Part shown: positions 1 to 7,422 of the stretch, piece after piece | How positions within the stretch are numbered: the first letter of the stretch is position 1 | Layout of the letters: each line of letters opens with the position of its first letter | Assembly (NCBI GenBank): GCA_937875605.1 | Contig: CALLXZ010000032.1 | Span: forward strand, 1 to 9,447 | Direction of reading: 5' to 3' | Length of the DNA: 9,447 bases | DNA from: an uncultured Moheibacter sp. | GTDB taxonomy: Bacteria > Bacteroidota > Bacteroidia > Flavobacteriales > Weeksellaceae | The notes under the pieces: model-generated | What the model was told of the DNA's origin: nothing | Databases searched by the model: none | The model's input: the letters and a program-made list of their open reading frames with translations, nothing else | Program-made: the position numbers and the translations under genes

Positions 1-455
1 ATATTCAGGTTTTCAACCAAATCATTCAGCATATCATCAGATTGTGCGATGATTTTATGAAAATTATTATAAAACCGATAAAAAAACTTGATTTCCTTTC
101 GTTTCACGTGTTCAGATACTACGTTGGTTTCTCTGGTGACGAATTTTGTTTTTTTGAAAAAGGGAATCATCGGGGAGAGAAAGGCACTCACTTCACCCCA
201 GCCACCGAAAACAATTTCAGGCTTTAATCTAACTAATAAGGGAAGAATTTTAAAAATGGCGTATCTGATTCTTTGGGTTTGCAATTCTATTATCTGAATG
301 TCTTCCTTCAAGAATTTTAAATAATGTCCTTTTTTTTCAAATAAAATAAGTACGGGTCTGAATTTCTTTCTGTCTAATTCATTAGCAAGAAGGGCAATAA
401 CTTTCTCTGCACCTCCCTGACTCAAATCTGGCAAAATAAAGACAATTGTTTTCAA
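1..455 (-). CDS. Glycosyltransferase family 4 (GT4), N-terminal part, cut by window edge
   Basis: This is the N-terminal 151 residues of a GT4-type (GT-B fold) glycosyltransferase that continues past position 1. The protein begins KTIVFILPDLSQGGAEKV: a first beta strand followed by the GGAEKV glycine-rich loop (about residues 14-19) typical of the acceptor-side domain of GT4 enzymes. A later RETNVVSEH segment (about 108-116) also fits the family. The catalytic C-terminal half with the EX7E motif lies outside the window. The start is probably TTG at 455-453: the frame opens only a few codons upstream and holds no ATG or GTG near the conserved first strand. This TTG overlaps the TGA of the upstream acetyltransferase gene (TTGA), which suggests translational coupling. 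It probably transfers a sugar to a lipid-linked oligosaccharide in the cytoplasm; donor and acceptor cannot be read from the sequence. Confidence 0.85.
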   Translation of the reverse strand, partial: MKTIVFILPDLSQGGAEKVIALLANELDRKKFRPVLILFEKKGHYLKFLKEDIQIIELQTQRIRYAIFKILPLLVRLKPEIVFGGWGEVSAFLSPMIPFFKKTKFVTRETNVVSEHVKRKEIKFFYRFYNNFHKIIAQSDDMLNDLVENLN

Positions 456-997
456 TTCATGTTGTTTATATAGCCCTCTGTGGCATTGTCATTTTTCATC
501 ATTCGGGCAGGATTTCCGACCACGATAGAATCATCTTCCACATCACTTACCACATAAGAATTCGGAGCGATTAGCACATTGTTACCGATTTTAATTCCTC
601 CCACGATAACCGCATTGGTTCCAATCCAAACATTGTCCCCGATTTCAGGAACGCCTTGTTTTTCTCCACGATTGGTTTGGCCGATGGTCACGCCATGCGC
701 CAGGTTACAATTCTTCCCGATTTTAGCTTTGGGATTGACCACTACCGTTCCCCAATGTCCTAGATACAGCCCACCTCCTATTTCGGTTTTATAGGATATT
801 TGAAATCCATATAAAATTTGATAGCGTCTGAGCATTAATCGGTAAAAAATACCCATCGGGCTTTTGGAGGAAGTATTTTGTGACTTTCTCAAATAAAATA
901 AAAACAATAATCCGGGATCTGAAAACACGTCCCAGATTCGAATTTTTTTATAGATTCCGGTCTTCCGGAAATAATCTTGCTGAAGTAAAGTTGGCAT
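452..997 (-). CDS. Serine acetyltransferase-like hexapeptide O-acetyltransferase
   Basis: A 181-residue left-handed beta-helix acyltransferase of the serine acetyltransferase (CysE/WcaB-like) group. An N-terminal helical part (about 1-70) is followed by hexapeptide repeats (about 72-165) and ends in the typical VVGNPARMM closing segment. His81 in GHWGTVV sits where the catalytic His of serine acetyltransferases lies. The second His of true CysE (in an RHPKI-type motif) is not present; the matching stretch reads GVPEIGDNVWIG. With that loss and the location between glycosyltransferase genes, acetyl-CoA-dependent O-acetylation of a polysaccharide sugar is more likely than cysteine synthesis (inference). 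I chose ATG at 997-995 because it overlaps the preceding gene's stop as TGATG; a GTG one codon earlier (1000) would make 182 residues. The 3' end overlaps the next gene by 4 bp. Confidence 0.85.
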   Translation of the reverse strand: MPTLLQQDYFRKTGIYKKIRIWDVFSDPGLLFLFYLRKSQNTSSKSPMGIFYRLMLRRYQILYGFQISYKTEIGGGLYLGHWGTVVVNPKAKIGKNCNLAHGVTIGQTNRGEKQGVPEIGDNVWIGTNAVIVGGIKIGNNVLIAPNSYVVSDVEDDSIVVGNPARMMKNDNATEGYINNMN

Positions 998-2151
998 CAC
1001 AAATGATCTATTATTTCTTCGATTTTTTTCACGGAATTCTCCAATGAAAAAGGTGGCACAAAATTAGCAATTTTGTTTTGATAGTTTTTTCCAAGTTCCG
1101 GCTCGGTCATGATACGTTTCATTCCTTGGTAAATTCCATCTTCTGAATTCTGCACAATTAAGCCTAATTCTCCATTCTGTAATAATTCGGTTGCGCCTGG
1201 AACTAAGGTTGATACAATTTTCTTTTTTAGCGTTACGGCTTCTGTAAGAACGGTCGGAAAACTTTCATAAACAGAACTCAGTATAAAATAATCTGCGGCT
1301 TTTACATAAGGGTAAGGATTTTCCACATATCCCAACATTGAGACTGTCTTTTCCACATTTAATTTTTCACGTAGGTTATAGATGTTTTCAAAATCATATC
1401 CATCGCCTATTATTAATATCTCGTGTAAAAATCCCTCTTCTAGAAGTTGTTTGTGTATTTTTAACAATCGATCAAATCCTTTTGCAGGATACACAGTTCC
1501 AACTGAAATAAAAGTCGGAATCTTTTCTTTAAATGTATACAACTCAGTTGATTGTTCAGACTTCTCCAATATTTCCTTCGTATTCAGCGGATTATAAATC
1601 CTCTCTAAACTTTTTTTATCCTTTTCTGTCTGTGCCAATTCCAAAAAATCATTAAATACTTCTTGAGAATTAATTAGAATTTTGTCAAATTCAAAAAACT
1701 TTAACAATTCCCTTTCATCATATTTGTAAGATGTAACTTTTTTCAGATCACTGTGAATCCATATTATTTTCTTACTTTTTTTATTGGGCGAATTTAAAAC
1801 TTCATCTCTTAAACCTTGAATGGCAGCAAATTCCACATCGTATTTTTTTCCTTTTAAAATGAATTTATGCAAAAGGGACGGAAAGGTTCTTAAAATTTTC
1901 TGATACATCACCCGGAATCCCTTTTGGGGAATATCTTGTAAACGGTTGGTCGTGATCATTTCTCCACGATTCAGATAATAGATAGTAATCCAATCCGGAA
2001 CCTCATCTATATATCTACCTGAATATAAATTCAGCAATAAATCAATTTCATATTTATCTGAAGGGAGATTTTTCAGAAAGGTTACCAATACTTTTTCAGC
2101 TCCGCCATGGCGAAGGGAGCCAATTCGTATAAGGATTTTCTTTTTGGACAT
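997..2151 (-). CDS. Glycosyltransferase family 4 (GT4)
   Basis: A complete 384-residue GT-B retaining glycosyltransferase. The N-terminal domain opens with KKILIRIGSLRHGGAEKV, GGAEKV at about residues 16-21. The C-terminal nucleotide-sugar-binding domain starts near SVGTVYPAKGFDRLL (about 216-230), continues through IIGDG (247-251), and carries the EX7E motif as E296 and E304 in YESFPTVLTEA. Length is normal for GT4. No signal peptide or membrane segment is seen, so it should act at the cytoplasmic face of the inner membrane. It resembles the GT4 encoded at 3265-4443 along its whole length, including shared TFP-LL, SP-K-SKK and NP-PY segments, so the two are probably paralogues. Its gene is the first after a 200-bp gap and its TGA overlaps the ATG of the acetyltransferase gene by 1 bp. 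Sugar specificity is unknown. Confidence 0.92.
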   Translation of the reverse strand: MSKKKILIRIGSLRHGGAEKVLVTFLKNLPSDKYEIDLLLNLYSGRYIDEVPDWITIYYLNRGEMITTNRLQDIPQKGFRVMYQKILRTFPSLLHKFILKGKKYDVEFAAIQGLRDEVLNSPNKKSKKIIWIHSDLKKVTSYKYDERELLKFFEFDKILINSQEVFNDFLELAQTEKDKKSLERIYNPLNTKEILEKSEQSTELYTFKEKIPTFISVGTVYPAKGFDRLLKIHKQLLEEGFLHEILIIGDGYDFENIYNLREKLNVEKTVSMLGYVENPYPYVKAADYFILSSVYESFPTVLTEAVTLKKKIVSTLVPGATELLQNGELGLIVQNSEDGIYQGMKRIMTEPELGKNYQNKIANFVPPFSLENSVKKIEEIIDHL

Positions 2152-2167
2152 GGGTTGGTTTAAGCTG

Positions 2168-2175
2168 CAAAAATA
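2168..2175 (-). promoter_or_regulatory. Possible Bacteroidota -7 promoter element for the 2151-to-1 gene group
   Basis: Read on the minus strand this is TATTTTTG, matching the Bacteroidota -7 consensus TAnnTTTG. It lies 16 bp upstream of the ATG at 2151, so a transcript from here would have a very short leader. No TTG is present 17-23 bp upstream (the -33 position), and in DNA this AT-rich an 8-mer with six fixed bases can arise by chance. It would give the GT4, acetyltransferase and partial GT4 genes a promoter of their own. Confidence 0.25.
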
Positions 2176-2322
2176 AAACTAAAATATCGGTTTAAAAGAG
2201 CATTAAAAAATTAATAACGTCCACTTATATGTATTTTTTAACAAAATGACTAGGTCAAATCCACTGGATGCTATTAAAAATAACTGCTAAAATTTTTAAT
2301 AAACAATTTTGAAATGCTTTAT

Positions 2323-2344
2323 AAAAAAGAATATAATAATTCTT
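2323..2344 (-). terminator. Weak AT-only hairpin with T-tract, possible terminator after the GT2 gene
   Basis: On the minus strand AAGAAT and ATTCTT (2344-2339 and 2332-2327) form a 6-bp stem around a 6-base loop, followed directly by a run of T (complement of the A-run at 2323-2328). It sits 8-30 bp after the stop codon of the GT2 gene (2352) and would face the correct way. The stem has only one G-C pair and is thermodynamically weak, so termination, if any, would be partial. Confidence 0.3.
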
Positions 2345-2351
2345 CTTAATT

Positions 2352-3275
2352 CTAATTTTTTAATGGTTTAAGGTAATATAAAAAAAGCGCAGGTATGAAC
2401 AAAATCACAAAACAGATTCGATTTAATTTTTTCTTTAAGTTATCAAATAATAATTTGGCTGATAGTCCATTGTGTAATCCAAAATAAATATACCCAAGCA
2501 TTTTTTTCATCATGACTATCGGGTAATTCATATAATGCTTTTCGTTGGTTTCTAAATTTGTGCGGTATGATTCCATAATTCCAAATGCACTTTTTTTTGT
2601 AAATCTACTAGTAGATAATGACTTCTTATCGTTTGGATCCAGATGGTAAATTTTAAATATCTCATTGATAAACATTGTCTTGTATTTGCCATCAAAAATG
2701 TTTTGCCAAATATCATCCGGAACATATCCTTTATCCCGATAATAATCTAAATCTAAATCCAATTTTTTAAATTTTCGAGTGTCGTTAATTGCCATTTTAC
2801 CCCCTTTTACTCCATATTTAAATCTCATTTCAAAAATGCTGGTAATAAAGGGAGAATGCGGAAATAAGTCTCCTACAATTTTGTTGCTTGAATCAACTAC
2901 GTGACCACAAACACTCGCTATAGATTCATCTTCCTTCACATCTTTAATTTTTGTGAAAAAAAAATTAATAGAATTTACACCATAAAATTCATCATCAGAA
3001 TCCATGATTATAAAATAGTCTGTTTTAATATAATTTAAAATCCCATCTAATAGAGTAATATATTTTTTTCTGTTTTCATTAAATATATACTGAATGGTCA
3101 TTTCATCTTTTTCAATAAAATTTTGAATTAAATCTTTCGTATTATCCGTAGATCCATCGTCCATAATAAGCCATATTATTTGCTTGAAATTTTGTCGAAT
3201 GATAGATTGATAAACTCTTTCCAAAGTATGAGCCCTGTTAAAAGTGGGTGTTATGACAGTAATTTTATTCTCCAT
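2352..3275 (-). CDS. Glycosyltransferase family 2 (GT2) with C-terminal hydrophobic segment
   Basis: A 307-residue inverting GT-A glycosyltransferase. It begins with the GT2 signature KITVITPTFNRAHTL, has DDGSTDNT at about 39-46 for nucleotide binding, and the metal-binding DXD-type motif MDSDDEF at about 91-97. A second region with VPDDIW (near 200) may hold the catalytic base area. The last 20 or so residues (ICFVILFIPALFLYYL) are hydrophobic and probably anchor the protein to the inner membrane, consistent with action on lipid-linked intermediates. The start codon overlaps the end of the upstream GT4 gene by 11 bp, which supports cotranscription. Stretches of the gene are very AT-rich (for example 11 G+C of 60 at both 2941-3000 and 3061-3120), lower than sampled parts of its neighbours, hinting at a separate origin. 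Donor and acceptor are unknown. Confidence 0.9.
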   Translation of the reverse strand: MENKITVITPTFNRAHTLERVYQSIIRQNFKQIIWLIMDDGSTDNTKDLIQNFIEKDEMTIQYIFNENRKKYITLLDGILNYIKTDYFIIMDSDDEFYGVNSINFFFTKIKDVKEDESIASVCGHVVDSSNKIVGDLFPHSPFITSIFEMRFKYGVKGGKMAINDTRKFKKLDLDLDYYRDKGYVPDDIWQNIFDGKYKTMFINEIFKIYHLDPNDKKSLSTSRFTKKSAFGIMESYRTNLETNEKHYMNYPIVMMKKMLGYIYFGLHNGLSAKLLFDNLKKKLNRICFVILFIPALFLYYLKPLKN

Positions 3276-4443
3276 GTATGTTGAGGTTCAAAAACAATTG
3301 TTCTATCTGTTTATAAATTTCATCCGTTTCAAATTTAGACACGGATTTTGATGCTTCTTTTTTTAGTTGAAGATAAAGTTCGGGATCTGACAATACTTTC
3401 TTCATTTTTTGAAAAATATCCAATTTGTCATATTTCATCAAGATTCCATCCGTTCCATCCGTCACGATTTCACTCACTCCACCTACATCTGTAACCACAG
3501 CCGGAATTCCCAAAACCAATGCCTCTTTTACAGACAAAGGATAGGCCTCGCTTTGGGTAGGCAGGATAAAACAATCTGACCTTAACAAATAGGGAAAAGG
3601 ATTTTGTTGATTTCCAACTAATAAAAAAGTATCGCTTACATTCCAATCCTTTGCTTTTTTTCGAAGCTCTTCCAATTTATCGCCGTCTCCCACTATTACA
3701 ATCCTATGTCTTAGCCCGATTTCCAATAATTCTTTGTGAATTTCTAACAATAGCGGATATCCTTTTCCATTTTTCACTCTTCCCACCGATGAAAAAGTAA
3801 ACAAATCTTCTGTGAAAATTAAAGATTCCTCCTTATTTTCTTTACTTCTTAAAAGAATTTCTTCCGGATGAATCACATTAGGAAAAACCGAATAGGAAGC
3901 GAACTCAATCCCATAGATTTCTTTTACTTGCTTTCTGACATTATCCGAACAAAAAACCACATGATCAAATTTTTCTAATTGAGAAACCAGTAAATCTGAC
4001 TTGTTCACTTCCGGCGCATGGCTAAATTCCCAATGAACCCACCCCAATTTCTTAGAATGCTTCTGCGGACTTTTTAGTACCATTTCCAATTCCGCTCTAC
4101 CGAAAGCTATCTCTATATCATACTTTTCTCGGTAGTATAATTTTCCCAATAAAAAAGGAAAAGTATCCAACATTCTTAATTTAAGAAGTCGAATTCCTAA
4201 TTGTATTTTATTTAGAAATGAAATAGAACTATAGGATTCTTTACCCCTTGCAATCTTAATAAGTTTCACATCTTTTGGTAAATCATTTTTCAATTCCCCC
4301 TGAAAAAGATTGACCATTACCGTAATTTCCAAACGATCTTTCGGCAGGTGTTGTAAAATATCTATGAGTGCTTTTACCACACCGCCCATTTCGAGAGAAC
4401 GGACTCTGAATAATACTTTTATTTTTGATTTTTCGGTATTCAT
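3265..4443 (-). CDS. Glycosyltransferase family 4 (GT4), paralogue of the 997-2151 product
   Basis: A complete 392-residue GT-B glycosyltransferase. The N-terminal strand and loop read KVLFRVRSLEMGGVVKAL; here the usual GGAEKV is GGVVKA, so the AE pair typical of the family is replaced. The C-terminal domain runs from FSSVGRVKNGKGYPLLL (about 217-233) through IVGDGDKLEEL and has the EX7E motif as E299 and E307 in SEAYPLSVKEAL, followed by GIPAVVTDVGGVSEIV, a classic GT4 segment. No signal peptide or membrane helix is seen. It is separated from the upstream gene by 6 bp and overlaps the downstream GT2 gene by 11 bp, so it belongs to the same operon. Full-length similarity to the product of 997-2151 suggests gene duplication within the locus; the two may add successive related sugars (inference). 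Confidence 0.92.
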   Translation of the reverse strand: MNTEKSKIKVLFRVRSLEMGGVVKALIDILQHLPKDRLEITVMVNLFQGELKNDLPKDVKLIKIARGKESYSSISFLNKIQLGIRLLKLRMLDTFPFLLGKLYYREKYDIEIAFGRAELEMVLKSPQKHSKKLGWVHWEFSHAPEVNKSDLLVSQLEKFDHVVFCSDNVRKQVKEIYGIEFASYSVFPNVIHPEEILLRSKENKEESLIFTEDLFTFSSVGRVKNGKGYPLLLEIHKELLEIGLRHRIVIVGDGDKLEELRKKAKDWNVSDTFLLVGNQQNPFPYLLRSDCFILPTQSEAYPLSVKEALVLGIPAVVTDVGGVSEIVTDGTDGILMKYDKLDIFQKMKKVLSDPELYLQLKKEASKSVSKFETDEIYKQIEQLFLNLNIHGE

Positions 4444-4449
4444 GAATAA

Positions 4450-5469
4450 TTATTCCGTTTGAAATCCAATATTTCGATATTGTGATTTGAATTTTTCAAC
4501 CCATTCTCTGAAACTACTTTTATTCATTTGCTCATCAAAAAACAATTCAAAATATTCCAAGCTGAAATCTTTTGGGAAATTCTCCATCGAATCAAATCGG
4601 CTTTCTAACCATGCTTCATTCATTTTATGGTTAAAATAATTCACGTCAAAATCATTTCCGTATTTATGATAAGAATTAGTGGCAGATGATTGAAAGGTCG
4701 TTTTCAGGTAATTTTTCTTTGTTTTCCCAATTAAATTGGAATTCTTTTTATTTCGATTTAACCAAACCGCCGCATTTCGTAGTTGTTGTTTCTCATTTAC
4801 ACGACTTTCCAGGTTTTTCCAAACATACAACCAATACTCTTTGTTCCACAATCCCATCAAAATGGTATTTAACTTCCAGTATTTTCTTGTCGTTTGATGA
4901 TCTACCATACCCAAACGATATAATAATGAGAAAAACTTATACTTATTATGCAAGAGCAGATCCATTACAAATTCATTGGAAACAAAAAGATCTTGTAGGT
5001 TTTCCAATAAAATTTCGTCGGTCAATTGTTGTTCATCCCCGATTTGATTTGATTCAGATTCACCTAACCAGCCTAATTTTAAAAGATCCGTTCCGTGTAA
5101 TCCCATTTGGCCGGCATAGAAATTCAAATCAATCTCCCTTGTAAACCATACATCATCTTCAGTTACCATCACATACTTCCCTGCTTTTTTTACTTCTTCT
5201 TTCCAAAATCCTATAGGAACCTGAAAACCGTCTATTTCTTTTTTGGTTAGTAAATTTTCGGCAATCGCCTTCCCTTTCTCTTCATGTTGATTTGATTTTT
5301 TTATTTCAACATAAGGATACAATTCTGAAATTCTGGAAAGATATTTTTCAGGCGTACCATCATCCAATACAATTACTTTATAATCTCCACTAACGAATTT
5401 TTGAATGCTGTTTAAACAACGATCTAAATAATAGGGACGGTTAAAGGATTTAATGAGTATGCTAACCAT
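4450..5469 (-). CDS. Divergent GT-A (GT2-like) glycosyltransferase
   Basis: A 339-residue protein whose first 110 residues look like a GT-A nucleotide-sugar-binding domain. It starts MVSILIKSFNRPYYLDRCLNS, the GT2-type first strand; VLDDGTP lies at about 34-40, and VMVTEDDVWFT (about 101-111) sits where the DXD metal motif is expected, with D105-D106. It lacks the usual DGSTD continuation. The C-terminal two thirds are rich in Trp, Tyr, Asn and charged residues and match no motif I recognise. No signal peptide or membrane segment is seen. The ATG overlaps the stop of the deacetylase gene as TAATG, indicating translational coupling, and the downstream GT4 gene begins 6 bp after its stop. A glycosyltransferase role is likely from the N-terminus and context; sugar and linkage are unknown. 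Confidence 0.75.
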   Translation of the reverse strand: MVSILIKSFNRPYYLDRCLNSIQKFVSGDYKVIVLDDGTPEKYLSRISELYPYVEIKKSNQHEEKGKAIAENLLTKKEIDGFQVPIGFWKEEVKKAGKYVMVTEDDVWFTREIDLNFYAGQMGLHGTDLLKLGWLGESESNQIGDEQQLTDEILLENLQDLFVSNEFVMDLLLHNKYKFFSLLYRLGMVDHQTTRKYWKLNTILMGLWNKEYWLYVWKNLESRVNEKQQLRNAAVWLNRNKKNSNLIGKTKKNYLKTTFQSSATNSYHKYGNDFDVNYFNHKMNEAWLESRFDSMENFPKDFSLEYFELFFDEQMNKSSFREWVEKFKSQYRNIGFQTE

Positions 5470-6389
5470 TATTTCGAAATCTTTATTAGTTTATCGTTCA
5501 ATTTTCTTCTGTATTTCGCTTCATCCTCTAAAAATATTTTTTTGAACGGTTCCCAAACCGCACCGTATTTTAATTTCTTTCGAACGAAATCTTGATTTCC
5601 ATGATATAAACCATACCGAGGAATGGATAATAAATTATCCTTTTTATTCAAATTTTTAAATTCAAAGGAAAAAGCATAGTTGACTTCAGCTTGTCTTAAA
5701 AACTTCATTTCCCTGCTCCCAAAATCCAGTTCCGGTGTTCCGTTTGGATAAGCAAATGTTGTCACTTTCCGCCCTAGCATCTCACTTAGATTCTTAACTG
5801 AATCAAATATTTCCAAATAGGAAATGTCATCTGATTCATTTGCCAATATGGGATGATTCAGTGTGTGAGCTCCTATTTCAAAAACACCACTTTTCTCTAA
5901 TTCTATTAGTTGCTGTGCATTTATATATTGTCCGGGTTTAGTCAGCTGATTATATTTATTTTGATATAGATTAATAATACTCCAATTTTGATCTAATTTC
6001 AAAGTTTTCATGATGGACCTTGGATAAAAATCTTTGAGTTTCTGTACTTCTATTTCCAAAACTTCCGAAATACATAAACGAAGTTTTTCTTTATCATAAT
6101 CGCCGCATTCGAAATACCAGAAGTTCGTATTATCTTGAATAATCTTTGGAGAAACAAAAATTGAAGCGGTCAGATTTCTTTCCTTCAAAACGGGATAGAT
6201 GATAGAATGCGTAGAAATATGTCCATCATCCACTGTTAGATGAGCTACTTTTTTAGTGGTTGACTTTCCCTGATAAAAATTTTGAATTTCAGAAAAAGGA
6301 ACAATTTCATATAATTCCTGAATTACATCTATGGTTTCTTCAAACCATTTACGATCATAAATATCATGAAAATTAATAATCTTAGCCAT
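5469..6389 (-). CDS. Polysaccharide deacetylase family protein (NodB/CE4 domain)
   Basis: A 306-residue protein with the CE4 (NodB homology) motifs in order: motif 1 as HLTVDDGHIS (D54-D55, the first Asp being the usual catalytic base), motif 2 as GAHTLNHPIL (H175 and H179, metal ligands), and motif 3 as FAYPNGTP (about 212-219). The family removes acetyl groups from N- or O-acetylated sugars using a metal ion. Motifs 1 and 2 are about 120 residues apart, while compact CE4 domains have about 50, so there is an inserted region at roughly 85-160. The N-terminus (MAKIINFHDIYDRK) is not a signal peptide, so a cytoplasmic role on a nucleotide-linked or lipid-linked sugar is likelier than cell-wall modification (inference). 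The start overlaps the GNAT gene by 8 bp and the stop overlaps the next ATG. Confidence 0.88.
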   Translation of the reverse strand: MAKIINFHDIYDRKWFEETIDVIQELYEIVPFSEIQNFYQGKSTTKKVAHLTVDDGHISTHSIIYPVLKERNLTASIFVSPKIIQDNTNFWYFECGDYDKEKLRLCISEVLEIEVQKLKDFYPRSIMKTLKLDQNWSIINLYQNKYNQLTKPGQYINAQQLIELEKSGVFEIGAHTLNHPILANESDDISYLEIFDSVKNLSEMLGRKVTTFAYPNGTPELDFGSREMKFLRQAEVNYAFSFEFKNLNKKDNLLSIPRYGLYHGNQDFVRKKLKYGAVWEPFKKIFLEDEAKYRRKLNDKLIKISK

Positions 6390-7422
6390 AATTGAATTTT
6401 CCTAAATAATTATGCATATCCTGATCACTATCGGCAAAACTTATTACAAATTGATCATGCGACTCTTCTATTTCTTCAAAATCAAAAGGAAAAGTAGTCA
6501 AAACTACTTGATGTTTTTGACGTAAAAATCCTTTGCGTAATAAGACGTTTTCGGTTATTTTTTGAGAAGATGGCAACATCAAACCGTAGAGATTCAGTTC
6601 TTTACAGATGGCATTAATTCCTTTTAATATTTTTTCGAATTGGGAAGGGTCGTTCAAATTAAATCGATAATCGATCACTTTCAACCAATTCACTCCTTTA
6701 TAAAAATAGGGTTTCGCTACAAAATAAATCGCATTTTCTTGTTGGTCAATTATATTTTGATAAACAAAATACCGATTGGATTTGTAAAAAAAACGCCATT
6801 GAAAATATTCTTTTGTACGGATAGACGCAATTACATTTTCATTCCATGATAATTCTGGAAGATGTAATTCTGAGGAAGAGTGAATTCGTGTGAATCCCAT
6901 TGTTTTTTCAGGAAATTCATAAGCTGAAACATGCTTGGGTTTTCTTTTCATCCCTCTTTCCAACAGGAATTTAAAACGATGAAATGGACTTGCCCATTTG
7001 GTGTATAAATCCAAATATCCTATTTTCCTTGCGCCCATTTTTTGGTGGATAATTGCTGATTTAGGCGAAAATCCTACTGCGATATAATAATCATTGGAAA
7101 GATAATAATTTGCTAATTCTTTCCCGATTCCTTCTCCTCGGGAGGATTCTTTCACAAAATAATCCTGTCCCCAAAAAACAGGAATTTGTTTCTCATTTAG
7201 CGTTAGTGCTGAAGGCATGGTTAGCATTTGAGCAACGTATTCACCTGCTTTTTCTACCCCATACAGATAATCCAGCTTTTCGGCGGAAAACGGATTATCT
7301 AAAAAGCGATAGACATCATACTCTTTATGAGGTTTTCGTTGAGGAAAAAATTCATCATTAAACCGATGAATGGTATCTAAATCATACTGATTCTGTTCCG
7401 AAAATTTGAAATAAGAAATCAT
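6382..7422 (-). CDS. GNAT family acyltransferase
   Basis: A 346-residue protein whose first half carries a GNAT domain. The acyl-CoA pyrophosphate-binding motif A appears as ESSRGEGIGKELANYYL (RGEGIG at about 95-100), after a strand with VFWGQDYFV, and is followed by GFSPKSAIIHQKMGARKIGYL-type sequence (about 117-136) typical of the domain's end. The C-terminal half (about 170-346) may be a second, degenerate GNAT-like fold, but I see no second motif A. The ATG at 7422-7420 overlaps, as ATGA, the stop of the restored frame of the upstream GT2 gene; the 3' end overlaps the deacetylase gene by 8 bp. Coupling with a deacetylase suggests N-acylation or acyl exchange on an amino sugar (inference). 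A non-sugar substrate cannot be excluded. Confidence 0.82.
   Translation of the reverse strand: MISYFKFSEQNQYDLDTIHRFNDEFFPQRKPHKEYDVYRFLDNPFSAEKLDYLYGVEKAGEYVAQMLTMPSALTLNEKQIPVFWGQDYFVKESSRGEGIGKELANYYLSNDYYIAVGFSPKSAIIHQKMGARKIGYLDLYTKWASPFHRFKFLLERGMKRKPKHVSAYEFPEKTMGFTRIHSSSELHLPELSWNENVIASIRTKEYFQWRFFYKSNRYFVYQNIIDQQENAIYFVAKPYFYKGVNWLKVIDYRFNLNDPSQFEKILKGINAICKELNLYGLMLPSSQKITENVLLRKGFLRQKHQVVLTTFPFDFEEIEESHDQFVISFADSDQDMHNYLGKFNYG

Noticed and set aside
42..297. Two overlapping plus-strand open frames of 61 and 69 codons
   Set aside because: Both are antisense to the partial GT4 gene, which encodes a clear GGAEKV loop in the minus frame; the plus-strand products resemble nothing.
579..794. 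A 71-codon plus-strand open frame, Pro- and Thr-rich
   Set aside because: It is the antisense of the hexapeptide repeats in the acetyltransferase gene; the periodic composition is a by-product of those repeats.
452..997. Assignment as a housekeeping serine O-acetyltransferase (cysE)
   Set aside because: The fold matches, but the second conserved His region of CysE is absent and the gene is embedded between glycosyltransferase genes, so a polysaccharide O-acetyltransferase is the better call.
4686..5144. A 152-codon open frame on the plus strand
   Set aside because: It lies antisense to the divergent glycosyltransferase gene, whose protein has recognisable GT-A motifs and operon-style junctions. 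The plus-strand translation shows no domain or plausible start context.
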